Numbered from the stretch's first letter, positions 32,582 through 42,331 are shown. The stretch is 64,000 nucleotides of DNA from an uncultured Bacteroidales bacterium (GCA_937899245.1 CALDKB010000041.1:1-64000), one strand, 5' to 3'. Numbers and translations are program-made. Notes: a model not told the origin generated them from the letters alone.

Positions 32582-33256
32582 ATGTTTGAAAATTCGGGAT
32601 TCGGCTCGTTCTCGGTGTCGTCGGAATGGAAATTCGGAGACTTGCATGATTTGATTATGTCGAAAATTCCATCTGTAGAGCAAGTAATGGATATGACAGG
32701 CTGGGATGCTTCAGCATGGCATAGAATTTTTGTATGCCTTGGTCTCGCCATCATCGTATTGCTGTTGCCTGTTGCTTTTGGCCTTTTTATGAGCTTGTTA
32801 GAACAGATTCAGAAAAAACTGCTTTCTGTAATTAGCACAAATCTGGCTTTTGTCTTTGTGAATTTCGTGACATTTCCCGGAACCATTTTCCATGAATTGT
32901 CGCATTTGCTTATGGCTGTACTGACAGGAGCGAAAGTTGTCGAGGTTAAGTTGCTTGAAGTTTCGGGGAATACGCTCGGCCATGTTTCATATATTAATAG
33001 GGGACCTGCAATTTTGCATCATATACAGAATGCCTTGACGTCGTGTGCGCCTGCCGTGTTTGGCTTTTTTGCAAGCGTATGTCTTTTGGATTACATTTTG
33101 GTAGGTGGCCACGCATGGTGGGTAAATGTGCTCCTGTGGTACCTGTTTTTATCGCTTGTAAATCATGCCACAATGAGTCCACCTGACTTAAAGATTTATT
33201 TTAGTGGAGTGTGGATTTTCATTCTGCCGATTTTTGCATGCTTTATGTGGCTGTAA
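32582..33256 (+). CDS. M50-like membrane metalloprotease homologue
   Basis: This encodes 224 residues from 32582; ATG 32564 is the alternative. Four hydrophobic blocks (about 48-73, 88-118, 150-174, 180-224). 'TIFHELSHLL' (104-108 HELSH) is an HExxH zinc site inside a membrane segment, as in site-2 (M50) proteases. 'NHATMSPPDLKIYFSG' near 195-209 resembles the second motif (Pro-rich turn with Asp ligand) of M50-like families. The protein is short, with no PDZ domain, so it is not RseP. Its substrate is unknown. A terminator shared with the aldolase gene follows. Confidence 0.7.
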   Translation: MFENSGFGSFSVSSEWKFGDLHDLIMSKIPSVEQVMDMTGWDASAWHRIFVCLGLAIIVLLLPVAFGLFMSLLEQIQKKLLSVISTNLAFVFVNFVTFPGTIFHELSHLLMAVLTGAKVVEVKLLEVSGNTLGHVSYINRGPAILHHIQNALTSCAPAVFGFFASVCLLDYILVGGHAWWVNVLLWYLFLSLVNHATMSPPDLKIYFSGVWIFILPIFACFMWL

Positions 33257-33400
33257 TACTATAATTATAATGTGTGTTAGGGGCTGAAACTCTGTTTTTG
33301 TTGCTGTGCGAGAAATTTAGAATCTTCAATGCGTTGAAAATAAATGCAAAATTCTTAGTCTGATTGAAGCATTTAAAATCAATCATAGATCAAACCAATA

Positions 33401-33430
33401 AAAAAACCGCAGTTGTTCGCTGCGGTTTTT
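33401..33430. terminator. Bidirectional terminator
   Basis: AAAAACCGCAG-ttgttcg-CTGCGGTTTTT, between the M50-like gene (plus) and the aldolase gene (minus). Confidence 0.88.
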
Positions 33431-33450
33431 CTATTTTGTTTCGGCTTAAA

Positions 33451-34452
33451 TTATTCTGCCTTGTTTGCACTGCCAAGAACGTTGATGATCTTGTGCATGT
33501 AAAGTTTCTTCATGCTGTCGCGAGCAGGACCCAAATACTTGCGGGGGTCGAATTCTGCAGGCTTTTCTGCGAAAACTTTACGAACAGCAGCAGTCATAGC
33601 AAGACGGCTATCGGAGTCGATGTTGATCTTGCAAACTGCAGACTTAGCAGCTTCGCGGAGCTGTTCTTCAGGAATACCAACAGCAGCCTTCAAAGCGCCA
33701 CCGAACTTGTTGATAGTGTCAACTTCTTCCTGTGGAACCGAAGATGATCCGTGGAGAACGATTGGGAATCCTGGGAGCTTCTTTTCAACTTCGTGCAAAA
33801 CGTTGAATGCTAATGGAGGCGGAACCAAGCGGCCAGTAGCCGGGTCTACCTTGCACTGTTCTGGTTTGAACTTGTATGCACCGTGAGAAGTACCGATTGA
33901 AATTGCCAAAGAGTCGCATCCGCTGCGAGTTGCAAATTCGATAACTTCTTCTGGCTTTGTGTAGTGGGATTCTTCGGCAGAAACTTCGTCTTCAACGCCA
34001 GCAAGAACACCAAGTTCAGCTTCAACAGTTACGTCGTATTTGTGAGCGTATTCAACAACCTGCTTTGTCAAGGCGATGTTTTCTTCGAATGGTTTAGAAG
34101 AAGCATCAATCATAACAGAAGAGAAGCCCATGTCTACGCAGCTCTTGCATAGTTCGAATGTATCACCGTGATCGAGGTGCAAGCAGATTTGTGGGTGTTC
34201 CCAACCGAGTTCCTTAGCATATTCAACAGCGCCCTGAGCCATGTATCTCAAAAGGGTCTGGTTTGCATACTTGCGGGCACCGCTCGAAACCTGAAGGATG
34301 ACCGGAGACTTTGTTTCTGCACAAGCTTGAATAATAGCCTGCATCTGTTCCATGTTGTTAAAGTTGAATGCCGGGATTGCATAACCGCCAGCTACTGCTT
34401 TCTTGAACATCTCAACGGTGTTGACAAGACCTAATTCTTTGTAACTTACCAT
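33451..34452 (-). CDS. fba: Class II fructose-bisphosphate aldolase
   Basis: This encodes 333 residues. Zinc-site motifs: 'ICLHLDHGDTFELCKSC' (His and catalytic Asp), 'TVEAELGVLAGVED' (Glu), 'LAISIGTSHGAYKF' (His) and 'IVLHGSSSVPQE' (His and phosphate-binding Gly). It cleaves fructose 1,6-bisphosphate in glycolysis and forms it in gluconeogenesis. The N-terminus 'MVSYKELGLVNTVEMFKKAV' is standard for the Bacteroidales enzyme. It is monocistronic. A -7 box (TATCTTTG on the minus strand, 34503-34510) lies about 50 bp upstream. Confidence 0.96.
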   Translation of the reverse strand: MVSYKELGLVNTVEMFKKAVAGGYAIPAFNFNNMEQMQAIIQACAETKSPVILQVSSGARKYANQTLLRYMAQGAVEYAKELGWEHPQICLHLDHGDTFELCKSCVDMGFSSVMIDASSKPFEENIALTKQVVEYAHKYDVTVEAELGVLAGVEDEVSAEESHYTKPEEVIEFATRSGCDSLAISIGTSHGAYKFKPEQCKVDPATGRLVPPPLAFNVLHEVEKKLPGFPIVLHGSSSVPQEEVDTINKFGGALKAAVGIPEEQLREAAKSAVCKINIDSDSRLAMTAAVRKVFAEKPAEFDPRKYLGPARDSMKKLYMHKIINVLGSANKAE

Positions 34453-34646
34453 AATAATTTTATTGTTTTTTACTTAATTAATTCTAATAAAATTCAATTC
34501 CACAAAGATAAGCATATTTATGATACAAAAAAAAGAATAAAAATGTTTGGTAGCAGAGTTTGAAGATATGCCGTCTAATTTTTTGCTGTCGTTTGTTGCC
34601 TATTTGCGTGTATTCTTGCTGAAGAAGTAAAAAAAGCATAACATAA

Positions 34647-34677
34647 TTTGCTAATTTCTAAATATGTTTTACCTTTG
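34647..34677 (+). promoter_or_regulatory. Bacteroides-type promoter of mscS
   Basis: TTTG (34647-34650), a 19-bp spacer and TACCTTTG (34670-34677) match the consensus fully, 30 bp before the ATG. Confidence 0.75.
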
Positions 34678-34706
34678 CACCCCAATTTTTTTAGAGCAAA
34701 ATTATT

Positions 34707-35675
34707 ATGATTCAAAGCGATGTTATGTTGGTACAGGCAGATTCGGCACACGTTGATTCGTTGTTAAATTCAGTTGATTCTGCCCTGAATTCTTCTCCGG
34801 CAGGAGTAGAAGGTGCAAAGGAAACAGCTATTGAAATGGTTGAAAATGGCTTCTCGTGGTTTGACACAGCAGTCAACTGGGTGTCAACAAATGGTTTGTC
34901 GTTCTGCGTTTCATTCATAGGTGCTTTATTGTTTTTAGGAATCGGCTTTTGGGTTGCGAAGCTGGTCGTTAAGGCATTGCGCAAACTGATGGTTCGAAAG
35001 AATGCAGATCCTGGGTTGATTTCGTTTACTACAAGCTTGGCAAGCATAGCTTTGAAGATTATGATTATAATCAGCGTGCTCGGCATGGTCGGCATAGAGA
35101 TGACGTCGTTTATTGCAGTACTCGGTGCCGCCGGCGTTGCTATCGGTTTGGCCTTGCAGGGAACTCTTTCAAATTTTGCCAGTGGCGTAATGATATTGAT
35201 ATTTAGACCATATCGTGTTGATGATTATATTTCTGCACAGGGCGTCGAGGGCGTCGTTAAGGAAATACAGATTTTCAATACCATTATTACTACTGTAGAT
35301 AATAAGACTATTATCGTTCCTAACGGTTCGTTGTCAACTTGTACGCTGACCAACTATTCTAGGCAGGAGACACGCCGTGTCGACTGGACAGTCGGTGTTG
35401 CATACGGAACTGATTATAATTTCGCAAGCAAGACCATAATGGATATGCTTGGCGCCGATGCCAGAGTATTGAAGGATCCCAAGGCTTTCGTTTCTATTAT
35501 CGAACTTGCAGATTCTTCGGTTAATATTGTCGTAAGGGCATGGGTTAAATCGGAAGATTACTGGGGCGTATTCTTTGACTTTTATAATAATGTATATGTA
35601 AAGTTCAACGAAGTTGGAATCGAATTCCCGTTCCCGCAGATGGATGTACATGTAAAAAAAGAAAATAACGAGTAA
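34707..35675 (+). CDS. MscS-family mechanosensitive channel
   Basis: This encodes 322 residues. The N-terminal about 60 residues are soluble and acidic, then come three membrane helices (about 65-90, 110-132, 138-160). The pore helix and following loop read '[39 protein letters not shown]', the MscS signature with Gly/Ala packing. The cytoplasmic vestibule follows ('[19 protein letters not shown]', '[12 protein letters not shown]'), ending '[12 protein letters not shown]'. It releases solutes on hypo-osmotic shock in the inner membrane. The DUF3078 gene starts 11 bp downstream. Confidence 0.93.
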   Translation: MIQSDVMLVQADSAHVDSLLNSVDSALNSSPAGVEGAKETAIEMVENGFSWFDTAVNWVSTNGLSFCVSFIGALLFLGIGFWVAKLVVKALRKLMVRKNADPGLISFTTSLASIALKIMIIISVLGMVGIEMTSFIAVLGAAGVAIGLALQGTLSNFASGVMILIFRPYRVDDYISAQGVEGVVKEIQIFNTIITTVDNKTIIVPNGSLSTCTLTNYSRQETRRVDWTVGVAYGTDYNFASKTIMDMLGADARVLKDPKAFVSIIELADSSVNIVVRAWVKSEDYWGVFFDFYNNVYVKFNEVGIEFPFPQMDVHVKKENNE

Positions 35676-35685
35676 ATATATTGTC

Positions 35686-36618
35686 ATGAAAAAAGTTTTA
35701 TTAGTATTATTGTTTGCATTGTGTGGAACAATAGTTTTCGCAACAGAAGCATCTGATTCCACAAAAAAGAAAAATGAAAATTGGAAGCTCGGTGGCGCCA
35801 TGTCGCTGAATTTTTCTCAGGTATCATTCAACAACTGGGCAGGTGGTGGTGAGCCATCGATTTCGGGAAATGCATTTTTCAATGCATATGCCAACTACGC
35901 AAAGGACAAGACCACTTGGGATAATACGTTGGATTTGGGTTATGGTATGATGCGTCAGGGAACCAAAAAGACTGATGTTAGATTTTATAAGACCGACGAT
36001 AAGATTGACTTTGCATCGAAATACGGTCGTTATGCTTTCAAGTATTGGTATTATTCAGGACTTGTTGGTTTCAAGACCCAGTTTACAGATGGTTACAAGT
36101 CGGTAACAGATTCTACAAGAATATCATCGTGGATGTCGCCAGGCTACTTGAATATCTCTCTTGGTATGGACTTCAAGCCAACATTTGAGAAGCACAGCAA
36201 CATCACGTTCTCCTTATTCATCGCACCATTGTCTGGCCGTATGACATTTGTTTGCGATTCGGCTTTGTCGGCTGCCGGAGCTTACGGTGTTGACCCGGGC
36301 AAGAAGTTCCGTCCTGAATTCGGTGGATACGTAAAGGCAGAATTTAAAATCGATTTCCTGAAGGTGTTTACTTATAGCACTAAGTTGGATATGTTCTCCA
36401 ATTACATTGTAAAGGCACAAAATATAGACTTTACATGGGACAACCTACTTACAATAAAGTTCAGCAACTGGTTGTCAGCTAACATTAACATCACAATGGC
36501 ATACGACGATGATGTTGACGTGCCTGTTGACCGTGATGGCGACGGAGTATGCGAAGGCCTAGGAAAAAGACTGCAGTTCAAGGAATTGGTTGGTCTTGGC
36601 TTGACTTATAAGTTCTAA
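35686..36618 (+). CDS. DUF3078 outer-membrane protein
   Basis: This encodes 310 residues with signal peptide 'KKVLLVLLFALCGTIVFA'. The mature start 'NENWKLGGAMSLNFSQVSFNNWAGGGEPSISGN' and 'FNAYANYAKDKTTWDNTLDLGYGMMRQG' are the DUF3078 hallmarks, followed by barrel-like strands and a C-terminal Phe ('GLGLTYKF'). It is likely a beta-barrel; the family function is not established. It follows mscS by 10 bp and is closed by a strong terminator. Confidence 0.88.
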   Translation: MKKVLLVLLFALCGTIVFATEASDSTKKKNENWKLGGAMSLNFSQVSFNNWAGGGEPSISGNAFFNAYANYAKDKTTWDNTLDLGYGMMRQGTKKTDVRFYKTDDKIDFASKYGRYAFKYWYYSGLVGFKTQFTDGYKSVTDSTRISSWMSPGYLNISLGMDFKPTFEKHSNITFSLFIAPLSGRMTFVCDSALSAAGAYGVDPGKKFRPEFGGYVKAEFKIDFLKVFTYSTKLDMFSNYIVKAQNIDFTWDNLLTIKFSNWLSANINITMAYDDDVDVPVDRDGDGVCEGLGKRLQFKELVGLGLTYKF

Positions 36619-36640
36619 ATGATTTTCGATATTTTGGATA

Positions 36641-36671
36641 GGGTCGTGACTTTATGTTACGACCCTTTTTT
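36641..36671 (+). terminator. Terminator of the mscS-DUF3078 operon
   Basis: GGGTCGT-gactttatgtt-ACGACCC followed by a T-run, 22 bp after the stop. Confidence 0.85.
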
Positions 36672-36684
36672 ATTTCACAAATGA

Positions 36685-36716
36685 TTTGTAAAATAAATTA
36701 TTTATAGTTAATTTTG
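36685..36716 (+). promoter_or_regulatory. Bacteroides-type promoter of the EF-G2 gene
   Basis: TTTG (36685-36688), a 20-bp spacer and TAATTTTG (36709-36716), a full consensus match 50 bp before the ATG. Just upstream is a near-palindrome, ACAAATGATTTGT (36678-36690), overlapping the -33 element; it could be a regulator site. Confidence 0.7.
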
Positions 36717-36766
36717 CATGCTTAAATTTTAGAAAATATATTCATTAATAAAAAGTAAAAATTTGT

Positions 36767-38917
36767 ATGAAAAATTATCAAACACAGCAAATTAGAAACA
36801 TTTCGCTAGTTGGTAACCCGGGTGCGGGCAAAACCTCCTTGGCCGAAAGCATGTTGCAAATCGGCGGGGTGATTACCCGTAAGGGCGACATCGCCAGCAA
36901 AAACACTGTTTCCGACTACAAACTTATCGAGCAGGAAAACGGAAACTCTCTTTATTCAACAGTAATGTATGCCGAACTTGGCAATACTAAGTTCAATATT
37001 CTGGATTGTCCTGGTATGGACGATTTTATTGGCGGTGTTGTTTCTTCTTTGTTTGCAACAGATATCGCATTGATGGTTGTCAATGCACAGAATGGTGTTG
37101 AAGTTGGTACCGAAATCCACGGCAGATATGTGGAACAGGCAAACAAGCCAATGATTTTCGCCTTGAACCAGTTGGATCACGAAAAGACTAACTTCGATCA
37201 TACTATCGAAACTATTAAGGAAACTTTCCCGAATGCAGTAGTTGCTCAGTTCCCAGTTAATCCTGGCGTAGGCTGCACTTCTTTCATCGATGTTATCACT
37301 CACAAGATGTATGTTTGCAATGGCAACAACATCGAAGTTAAGGATATCCCGGCAGAATACGAAGACAAGGCACAGGAATACAAGAGCCAGATTATCGAAA
37401 AGGCTGCTGAAGCTGACGAAGAATTGATGGAAACTTTCTTCGCTAACGATACTCTTACCGAAGAGGAAATGATGCGCGGTATTGTTAAGGGTCTTCCAGC
37501 AAGAGGTATTTTCCCAATCTTCTGCGTTAACGCTCGTACAGATCTCGGCGTTAAGAGACTTCTTGAATTCATCGCTGATGTTGTTCCGTCTCCAGACCAA
37601 ATGGAACATGTAGTTGATACCGAAGGTCGCGAAATTAAGTGCGACGCTAGCGGCAAACCAGTTTTGTTCGTATTCAAGACTTCAACCGAAGAACATATCG
37701 GTGAAATTTGCTATTTCAAGGTTCTCAGCGGTACTATTACCGAAGGTATCGACCTTTACAACCCAAAGAACAATACAAAGGAAAGACTTTCTGCAATTTA
37801 TGCTTGCGCAGGTAAAACTAAGAACAAAGTTGACCAACTTGTAGCTGGTGATATCGGTGCAACTGTTAAGTTGAAAGGAACAAAGTATGGACATACTCTT
37901 GTTGCTCCAGGCGAAGATAACGAAATTCCTCAGATCGTTTACCCTGCTTACAAGTACAGAGTTGCAGTAAAGGCTGTTAACGAAAGCGAATCTGAAAAAC
38001 TTATCGCTGCTATCAATGCAATGAAGGACGAAGATCCTACATTACTTTCTGAAAACAATGTCGAATTGCGTCAGTTGATCGTTATGGGTCAGGGCGAATA
38101 CCACATCAACATCATGAAGTGGCACTTGGACAATGTTTACAAGATTGCAGCTCAGTTCGACAAGCCAAGAATCGAATACCGTGAAACTATCACTAAGGTT
38201 GCTACAGCTACTTACCGTCACAAGAAACAGTCTGGTGGCGCTGGTCAGTTTGGTGAAGTTGCCTTGTTGATTGAACCTATCGTTGAAGGTGTTGAAACTA
38301 CAGGTAAGTTCAAGATCGACGGTAAGGAACAGGTTATGACAATCAAGGCAAAGGAAGAAATGCCTTTGAAGTGGGGCGGTAAGTTGGAATTCTACAACTG
38401 CGTTGTCGGTGGTGCTATTGATGCAAGCTTCATGCCTGCTATTAAGAAGGGTTTGATGCAGAAGATGGAAGAAGGTCCTTTGACTGGTTCTTATGCTCGC
38501 GACATCAGAGTATTCGTATACGATGGTAAGATGCACCCAGTTGATTCAAAGGAAATCGCATTCATCATTGCTGCTCGTAACGCATTCAGCCAGGCATTCA
38601 AGGTTGCTGGTCCTAAGATTATGGAGCCAGTTTATGACCTCGAAGTTTTGGTTCCGGGCGACAGAATGGGTGATGTAATCAGCGACTTGAATGGTCGTCG
38701 TGCTATCGTTCTTGGTATGTCAAGTGAAAAGGGCTTCCAGAAGATTAGCGCACGTATTCCATTGGCTGAAACTTCTACATTCTCAACTTCACTCCGCGCT
38801 AATACAGGCGGTCGTGCAATGTATTCAATGAAATTTGCTGAATACCAGCAGGTTCCACCTGATGTACAGGATGCATTGCTTAAGGAATACGAAGCAAACA
38901 AGCAGGAAGAAGAATAA
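36767..38917 (+). CDS. fusA2: Elongation factor G paralogue EF-G2 with altered GTPase site
   Basis: This encodes 716 residues with the complete EF-G domain order. The P-loop is 'GNPGAGKTSL' (17-25). The switch II box reads 'ILDCPGMDDFIGG' instead of DxPGHxDF, so the His that activates water is Met84. The base-specificity motif is 'NQLDHEK' instead of NKxD. Domains III-V are complete ('RHKKQSGGAGQFGEVAL', 'GDRMGDVISDLNGRR'). This matches the second EF-G of Bacteroides thetaiotaomicron, reported to translocate without hydrolysing GTP and to be needed for gut colonisation under carbon limitation. It is monocistronic and flanked by terminators. Codon use is typical of a highly expressed gene. Confidence 0.88.
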   Translation: MKNYQTQQIRNISLVGNPGAGKTSLAESMLQIGGVITRKGDIASKNTVSDYKLIEQENGNSLYSTVMYAELGNTKFNILDCPGMDDFIGGVVSSLFATDIALMVVNAQNGVEVGTEIHGRYVEQANKPMIFALNQLDHEKTNFDHTIETIKETFPNAVVAQFPVNPGVGCTSFIDVITHKMYVCNGNNIEVKDIPAEYEDKAQEYKSQIIEKAAEADEELMETFFANDTLTEEEMMRGIVKGLPARGIFPIFCVNARTDLGVKRLLEFIADVVPSPDQMEHVVDTEGREIKCDASGKPVLFVFKTSTEEHIGEICYFKVLSGTITEGIDLYNPKNNTKERLSAIYACAGKTKNKVDQLVAGDIGATVKLKGTKYGHTLVAPGEDNEIPQIVYPAYKYRVAVKAVNESESEKLIAAINAMKDEDPTLLSENNVELRQLIVMGQGEYHINIMKWHLDNVYKIAAQFDKPRIEYRETITKVATATYRHKKQSGGAGQFGEVALLIEPIVEGVETTGKFKIDGKEQVMTIKAKEEMPLKWGGKLEFYNCVVGGAIDASFMPAIKKGLMQKMEEGPLTGSYARDIRVFVYDGKMHPVDSKEIAFIIAARNAFSQAFKVAGPKIMEPVYDLEVLVPGDRMGDVISDLNGRRAIVLGMSSEKGFQKISARIPLAETSTFSTSLRANTGGRAMYSMKFAEYQQVPPDVQDALLKEYEANKQEEE

Positions 38918-38940
38918 AAATTACTTTTTCATACAAATCG

Positions 38941-38969
38941 AAAGGGGGAGCATTGCTTCCCCTTTTTTT
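38941..38969 (+). terminator. Terminator of the EF-G2 gene
   Basis: AAGGGGGAGC-att-GCTTCCCCTT followed by T's, 24 bp after the stop. Confidence 0.85.
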
Positions 38970-39153
38970 GTTGCAATGCCGCAGCCTTTTGTGTTCTTGT
39001 TTATTTGATGAAATATTCCGTTCAAATAAATAAAAATGATTTGAAGTTTGTAATCAGATTAATTTGAAGTGTGGATCAAGGAAGTGGTACTGACAAAAAA
39101 TACAATAAATCAAAACGATATTTTCTTAAATTTGTGCGTAATTTCAAACTAAT

Positions 39154-40842
39154 ATGAAGCGCGTATTTATTCTTTTAATTGCATTGTCGGCGTCTTTTTT
39201 TGCTTTAGCTCAGATGTCGCCAAATGAAATTCTTGAGGACCGTGGCGAATTGTATTTCAAATTCAAGATTCCGCACGAAAATCTGAACGATGTGTCGAAA
39301 ATAATTTCCGTCGACGGTTATCGCGACGGTTATTGCTATGCGTATGCCAATGCAAGAGAATTCGAAAAGTTCAATGAATTGGGATATGAGAGCGAACCTG
39401 TACTCGATTATTATCAGCGTGATGTTGAACTTACTATGGCTTCCAGTTTGTCGGATATGTTCATGTGGAATTGCTACCCGACTTACAATATATATGTCAT
39501 GATTATGAAATATTTTGCCGGAGCGTATCCGCAGATTTGTAAACTGGATACAATCGGTGTAACATATTCGGGCTACCATCTTTTGTCTGTTAAGATTTCC
39601 GATAATGTTGCCGACGATGAGGCGGAGCCTGAATTTTTTCTTGGCGGTCAGATTCATGGCGATGAACTAATAGGTGGAATGCTATGCCTGAAGGTTATTG
39701 ATAAGCTCTTGCGCGAATACGGAACGAATCCTGAAATTACAAATCTTGTCGACAATATGGAAATCTTCATCAATCCGCTGTCGAATCCTGAAGGAACCTA
39801 TCCTCTTGGTGGTGATGATGTTAGTAATGCTATCCGTTACACACGCGATGGAACCGGCAGTAGCCATTATTATGATATCAACAGGAATTTTCCGGATGCA
39901 ATAGTAGGAGCCCATCCTGATGGGAATAGGTATGCAATTGAGACCGATGCTTTCATGCGGTATGCAGACAAGCATAATTTTGTAATGTCGGCGAATATTC
40001 ATAGTGGGGCGGAAGTTGTCAATTATCCATACGACACATATTCGGCAGTTCCGGCCGATAACGATTGGTGGAAACTTGTGAGCGACGAGTATGTCGGCAT
40101 TGTTCATGAGCAGAGCGGCAACAGCTATTTTGATGGTGCTGGCTTTGCGAATGGTTACATAAATGGTTATGCGTGGTACTCGATTACAGGCAGCCGTCAG
40201 GACTATATGAACTATTTTCACCATTGTCGGGAGGTAACTTTGGAGCTTTGTAATGTAAAGATGTTGCCGTCATCGGTTTTGCCTGACTATCTGATGTACA
40301 ATGAGCCGGCAATTTTGTCGTATATGAAGCGTGCAACGTATGGACTTCGCGGTTTCGTCACCGACTCTGTTTCTGGCGAACCTTTGAAATCCATGGTTTG
40401 GGTAAAAGATCATGACTATTTCAATTCGCAGGTGTATTCTTTTCTGCCAACTGGCGAATACTACCGTTACCTTAAAGCTGGAACCTATGATGTTTCATTC
40501 TATGCCGAGGGCTATGTCCACAAAACTTTTACAGTAGAAATTTCCGATAATGATACGACATGGCTTGACGTTCAGCTTGTGGCTGGCTACGATCCTGAAT
40601 ATGTCGGTGAGCTGGCGGATGGACAGGTTGGAATTTATCCAAACCCAGTGTCTGACATCCTATTTGTTAGCAATGCTGCGAATGTTGACGGAATGCAGAT
40701 ATTTGATATGGCAGGGCGCTTGCTTTTGGACGTAAAAAGGCCTGTAATGCCTGTTGATGTTTCTTCCTTTGAACATGGAACGTATTTTGTCCGTTTGTTT
40801 ACTAAAGGTATGAGTTTGATGGAAAAGTTTGTGAAGATGTAG
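39154..40842 (+). CDS. T9SS-secreted M14 zinc carboxypeptidase
   Basis: This encodes 562 residues. A signal peptide (to about 'FALAQ') is followed by the carboxypeptidase domain. 'FFLGGQIHGDELIGG' holds zinc ligands His168 and Glu171, 'NIHSGAEVVNYPYDTY' the third ligand (about 282), and 'CREVTLELCNVK' the catalytic Glu (about 363). A CNA-B/CRD-like beta domain is at about 395-470 ('YGLRGFVTDSVSGEPLKS', 'LKAGTYDVSFYAEGY'). The T9SS type A tail runs from 'VGIYPNPVSDIL' to 'HGTYFVRLFTKGMSLMEKFVKM'. It removes C-terminal residues from peptides at the cell surface or outside. A -7 box TAAATTTG lies at 39128-39135. Confidence 0.92.
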   Translation: MKRVFILLIALSASFFALAQMSPNEILEDRGELYFKFKIPHENLNDVSKIISVDGYRDGYCYAYANAREFEKFNELGYESEPVLDYYQRDVELTMASSLSDMFMWNCYPTYNIYVMIMKYFAGAYPQICKLDTIGVTYSGYHLLSVKISDNVADDEAEPEFFLGGQIHGDELIGGMLCLKVIDKLLREYGTNPEITNLVDNMEIFINPLSNPEGTYPLGGDDVSNAIRYTRDGTGSSHYYDINRNFPDAIVGAHPDGNRYAIETDAFMRYADKHNFVMSANIHSGAEVVNYPYDTYSAVPADNDWWKLVSDEYVGIVHEQSGNSYFDGAGFANGYINGYAWYSITGSRQDYMNYFHHCREVTLELCNVKMLPSSVLPDYLMYNEPAILSYMKRATYGLRGFVTDSVSGEPLKSMVWVKDHDYFNSQVYSFLPTGEYYRYLKAGTYDVSFYAEGYVHKTFTVEISDNDTTWLDVQLVAGYDPEYVGELADGQVGIYPNPVSDILFVSNAANVDGMQIFDMAGRLLLDVKRPVMPVDVSSFEHGTYFVRLFTKGMSLMEKFVKM

Positions 40843-40880
40843 AGCCACTGTGTTTATCCGACATTAAGACCATACAATAA

Positions 40881-40909
40881 AAAAAGGCTCGGAATTTTCC
40901 GAGCCTTTT
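40881..40909. terminator. Bidirectional terminator
   Basis: AAAAGGCTCGGAATTTTCCGAGCCTTTTC between the M14 peptidase gene (plus) and tig (minus). Confidence 0.88.
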
Positions 40910-40927
40910 CTATTTCGGTTTGTCTTG

Positions 40928-42280
40928 TTATTTCTGAAGCATCTTGGTGAATTCTTCGATTGTGGTTTCACTTTCTTCGAGTTTTACCTGTTCTGCAAGA
41001 TAGTCAACAACCTTGTCTTCCAATTCGTGTTCGTAGATGCTACGAACCTGATCTTCCTTCTGCATCAATTCCTTTGCGTACTTTTCTGCATATTCATCAG
41101 GAACGTATGCCATTCCGTATTGTGCGAACTGAGCAACAACCATTTCCTTGGCAGCCTTTTCAAGTTCTTCCTTCTCAACCTTTATGTCGCCATCCTTGGC
41201 AGCCTTAGTTTTGATAAGAGTCCACTTGAGGTCTTCGAGGAACATCGGGAATTCGTTTTCAATCTGTTCGTCGGTCAGCTTGTCGTTTGTGGCCTTAACC
41301 CAACGTTTCAGGAATTCTTCCGGAAGCTTGAGGTCTAATTTCTTGATGAGCTTTTCCTTGAGGTCGAGCATCATCTTGTACTTGCATTCGCGCTTGAATG
41401 AAGCTGTGATATCTTCTGCAATGCGAGCCTTGAATTCTTCTTCAGTTTTAATGGTGTCCTTGCCGAAGCACTTGTCGAACAAATCCTGGTTCATTTCAGC
41501 CTGCTTGTAGTCCTTTATGGTCTTAACGACAAAGCGGAAGTTTGGAGCAAGAGCAGCAACTTCTTCCTTCTTGCACTTAAGCATGATTGCAATCTTACCT
41601 TCTTCTTCAAATGCCTTCTTTATGTCGAAGTCGATGATTGTGTCGGCAGTAGCACCGATGAAGTTCTTCTTTATATCTTCGTCCTTTATAAATTCGATTG
41701 CAATGTTAGCATTGTCGTTCTTTTTACCATCTTCGAGTTCCTTTGTGCCGTCGGGAGTAATCTGAACGAGTTCACCGTTAAGCAAAGATTTTTCTGTTGC
41801 CTTTTCCTGATCTTCGTATTTTCCGTACTGGCTTCTGTAGTTGGCGATGTACTTTGCAACGTCTTCATCACCAGCCTTGATGATGTACTGGTTGATTTTG
41901 TCTCTCTTAGAAAGTTTAATTTCAAATTCTGGAGCAAGGCCGAGGTCGAAAACGAATTCGAATTTTTCGTCCTTTTCAAGGTCGATAGTCTTGGTTGCTT
42001 CGTTTGGAAGAGGTTCGCCAAGAATGTTAAGCTTTTCGTTTTCAATGTATTCGCTGAGAGTTTTTCCAACGAATTTGTTTAATTCGTCAGCGATAACTGC
42101 CTGTCCGTACATTTTTCTTACCAATCCCATAGGAGCATTACCTGGTCTGAATCCGCGGATTTCAGCTCTGCGACGGTAGTCTTTCAATGTTTTTTCTACG
42201 TTTTCGGTAATGTCGTCTTTACTTATGTTGATGTTCAACGTAAGATTTAACTCGTCAATTTGATTCTTTACAACTTCCAT
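40928..42280 (-). CDS. tig: Trigger factor
   Basis: This encodes 450 residues, normal length. The ribosome-binding N-terminal domain has 'KTLKDYRRRAEIRGFRPGNAPMGLVRKMYG', including the signature GFRPGxxP. A diverged PPIase-like middle domain and a helical C-terminal domain follow, with an end rich in Glu and Lys. As in other Bacteroidetes, the middle domain lacks clear FKBP active-site residues. It is a chaperone for nascent chains at the ribosome exit. No clpP or clpX is adjacent, unlike the usual order in Proteobacteria. Confidence 0.94.
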   Translation of the reverse strand: MEVVKNQIDELNLTLNINISKDDITENVEKTLKDYRRRAEIRGFRPGNAPMGLVRKMYGQAVIADELNKFVGKTLSEYIENEKLNILGEPLPNEATKTIDLEKDEKFEFVFDLGLAPEFEIKLSKRDKINQYIIKAGDEDVAKYIANYRSQYGKYEDQEKATEKSLLNGELVQITPDGTKELEDGKKNDNANIAIEFIKDEDIKKNFIGATADTIIDFDIKKAFEEEGKIAIMLKCKKEEVAALAPNFRFVVKTIKDYKQAEMNQDLFDKCFGKDTIKTEEEFKARIAEDITASFKRECKYKMMLDLKEKLIKKLDLKLPEEFLKRWVKATNDKLTDEQIENEFPMFLEDLKWTLIKTKAAKDGDIKVEKEELEKAAKEMVVAQFAQYGMAYVPDEYAEKYAKELMQKEDQVRSIYEHELEDKVVDYLAEQVKLEESETTIEEFTKMLQK

Positions 42281-42331
42281 TAGGTCGTCTTTTTGAAATA
42301 ATTACTAAAAAATTACAAATATTTATAATCT

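Noticed and set aside
36956..37609. Minus-strand open frame of 217 codons inside the EF-G2 gene
   Set aside because: Shadow of a strongly codon-biased gene; Cys/Phe-rich translation without motif.
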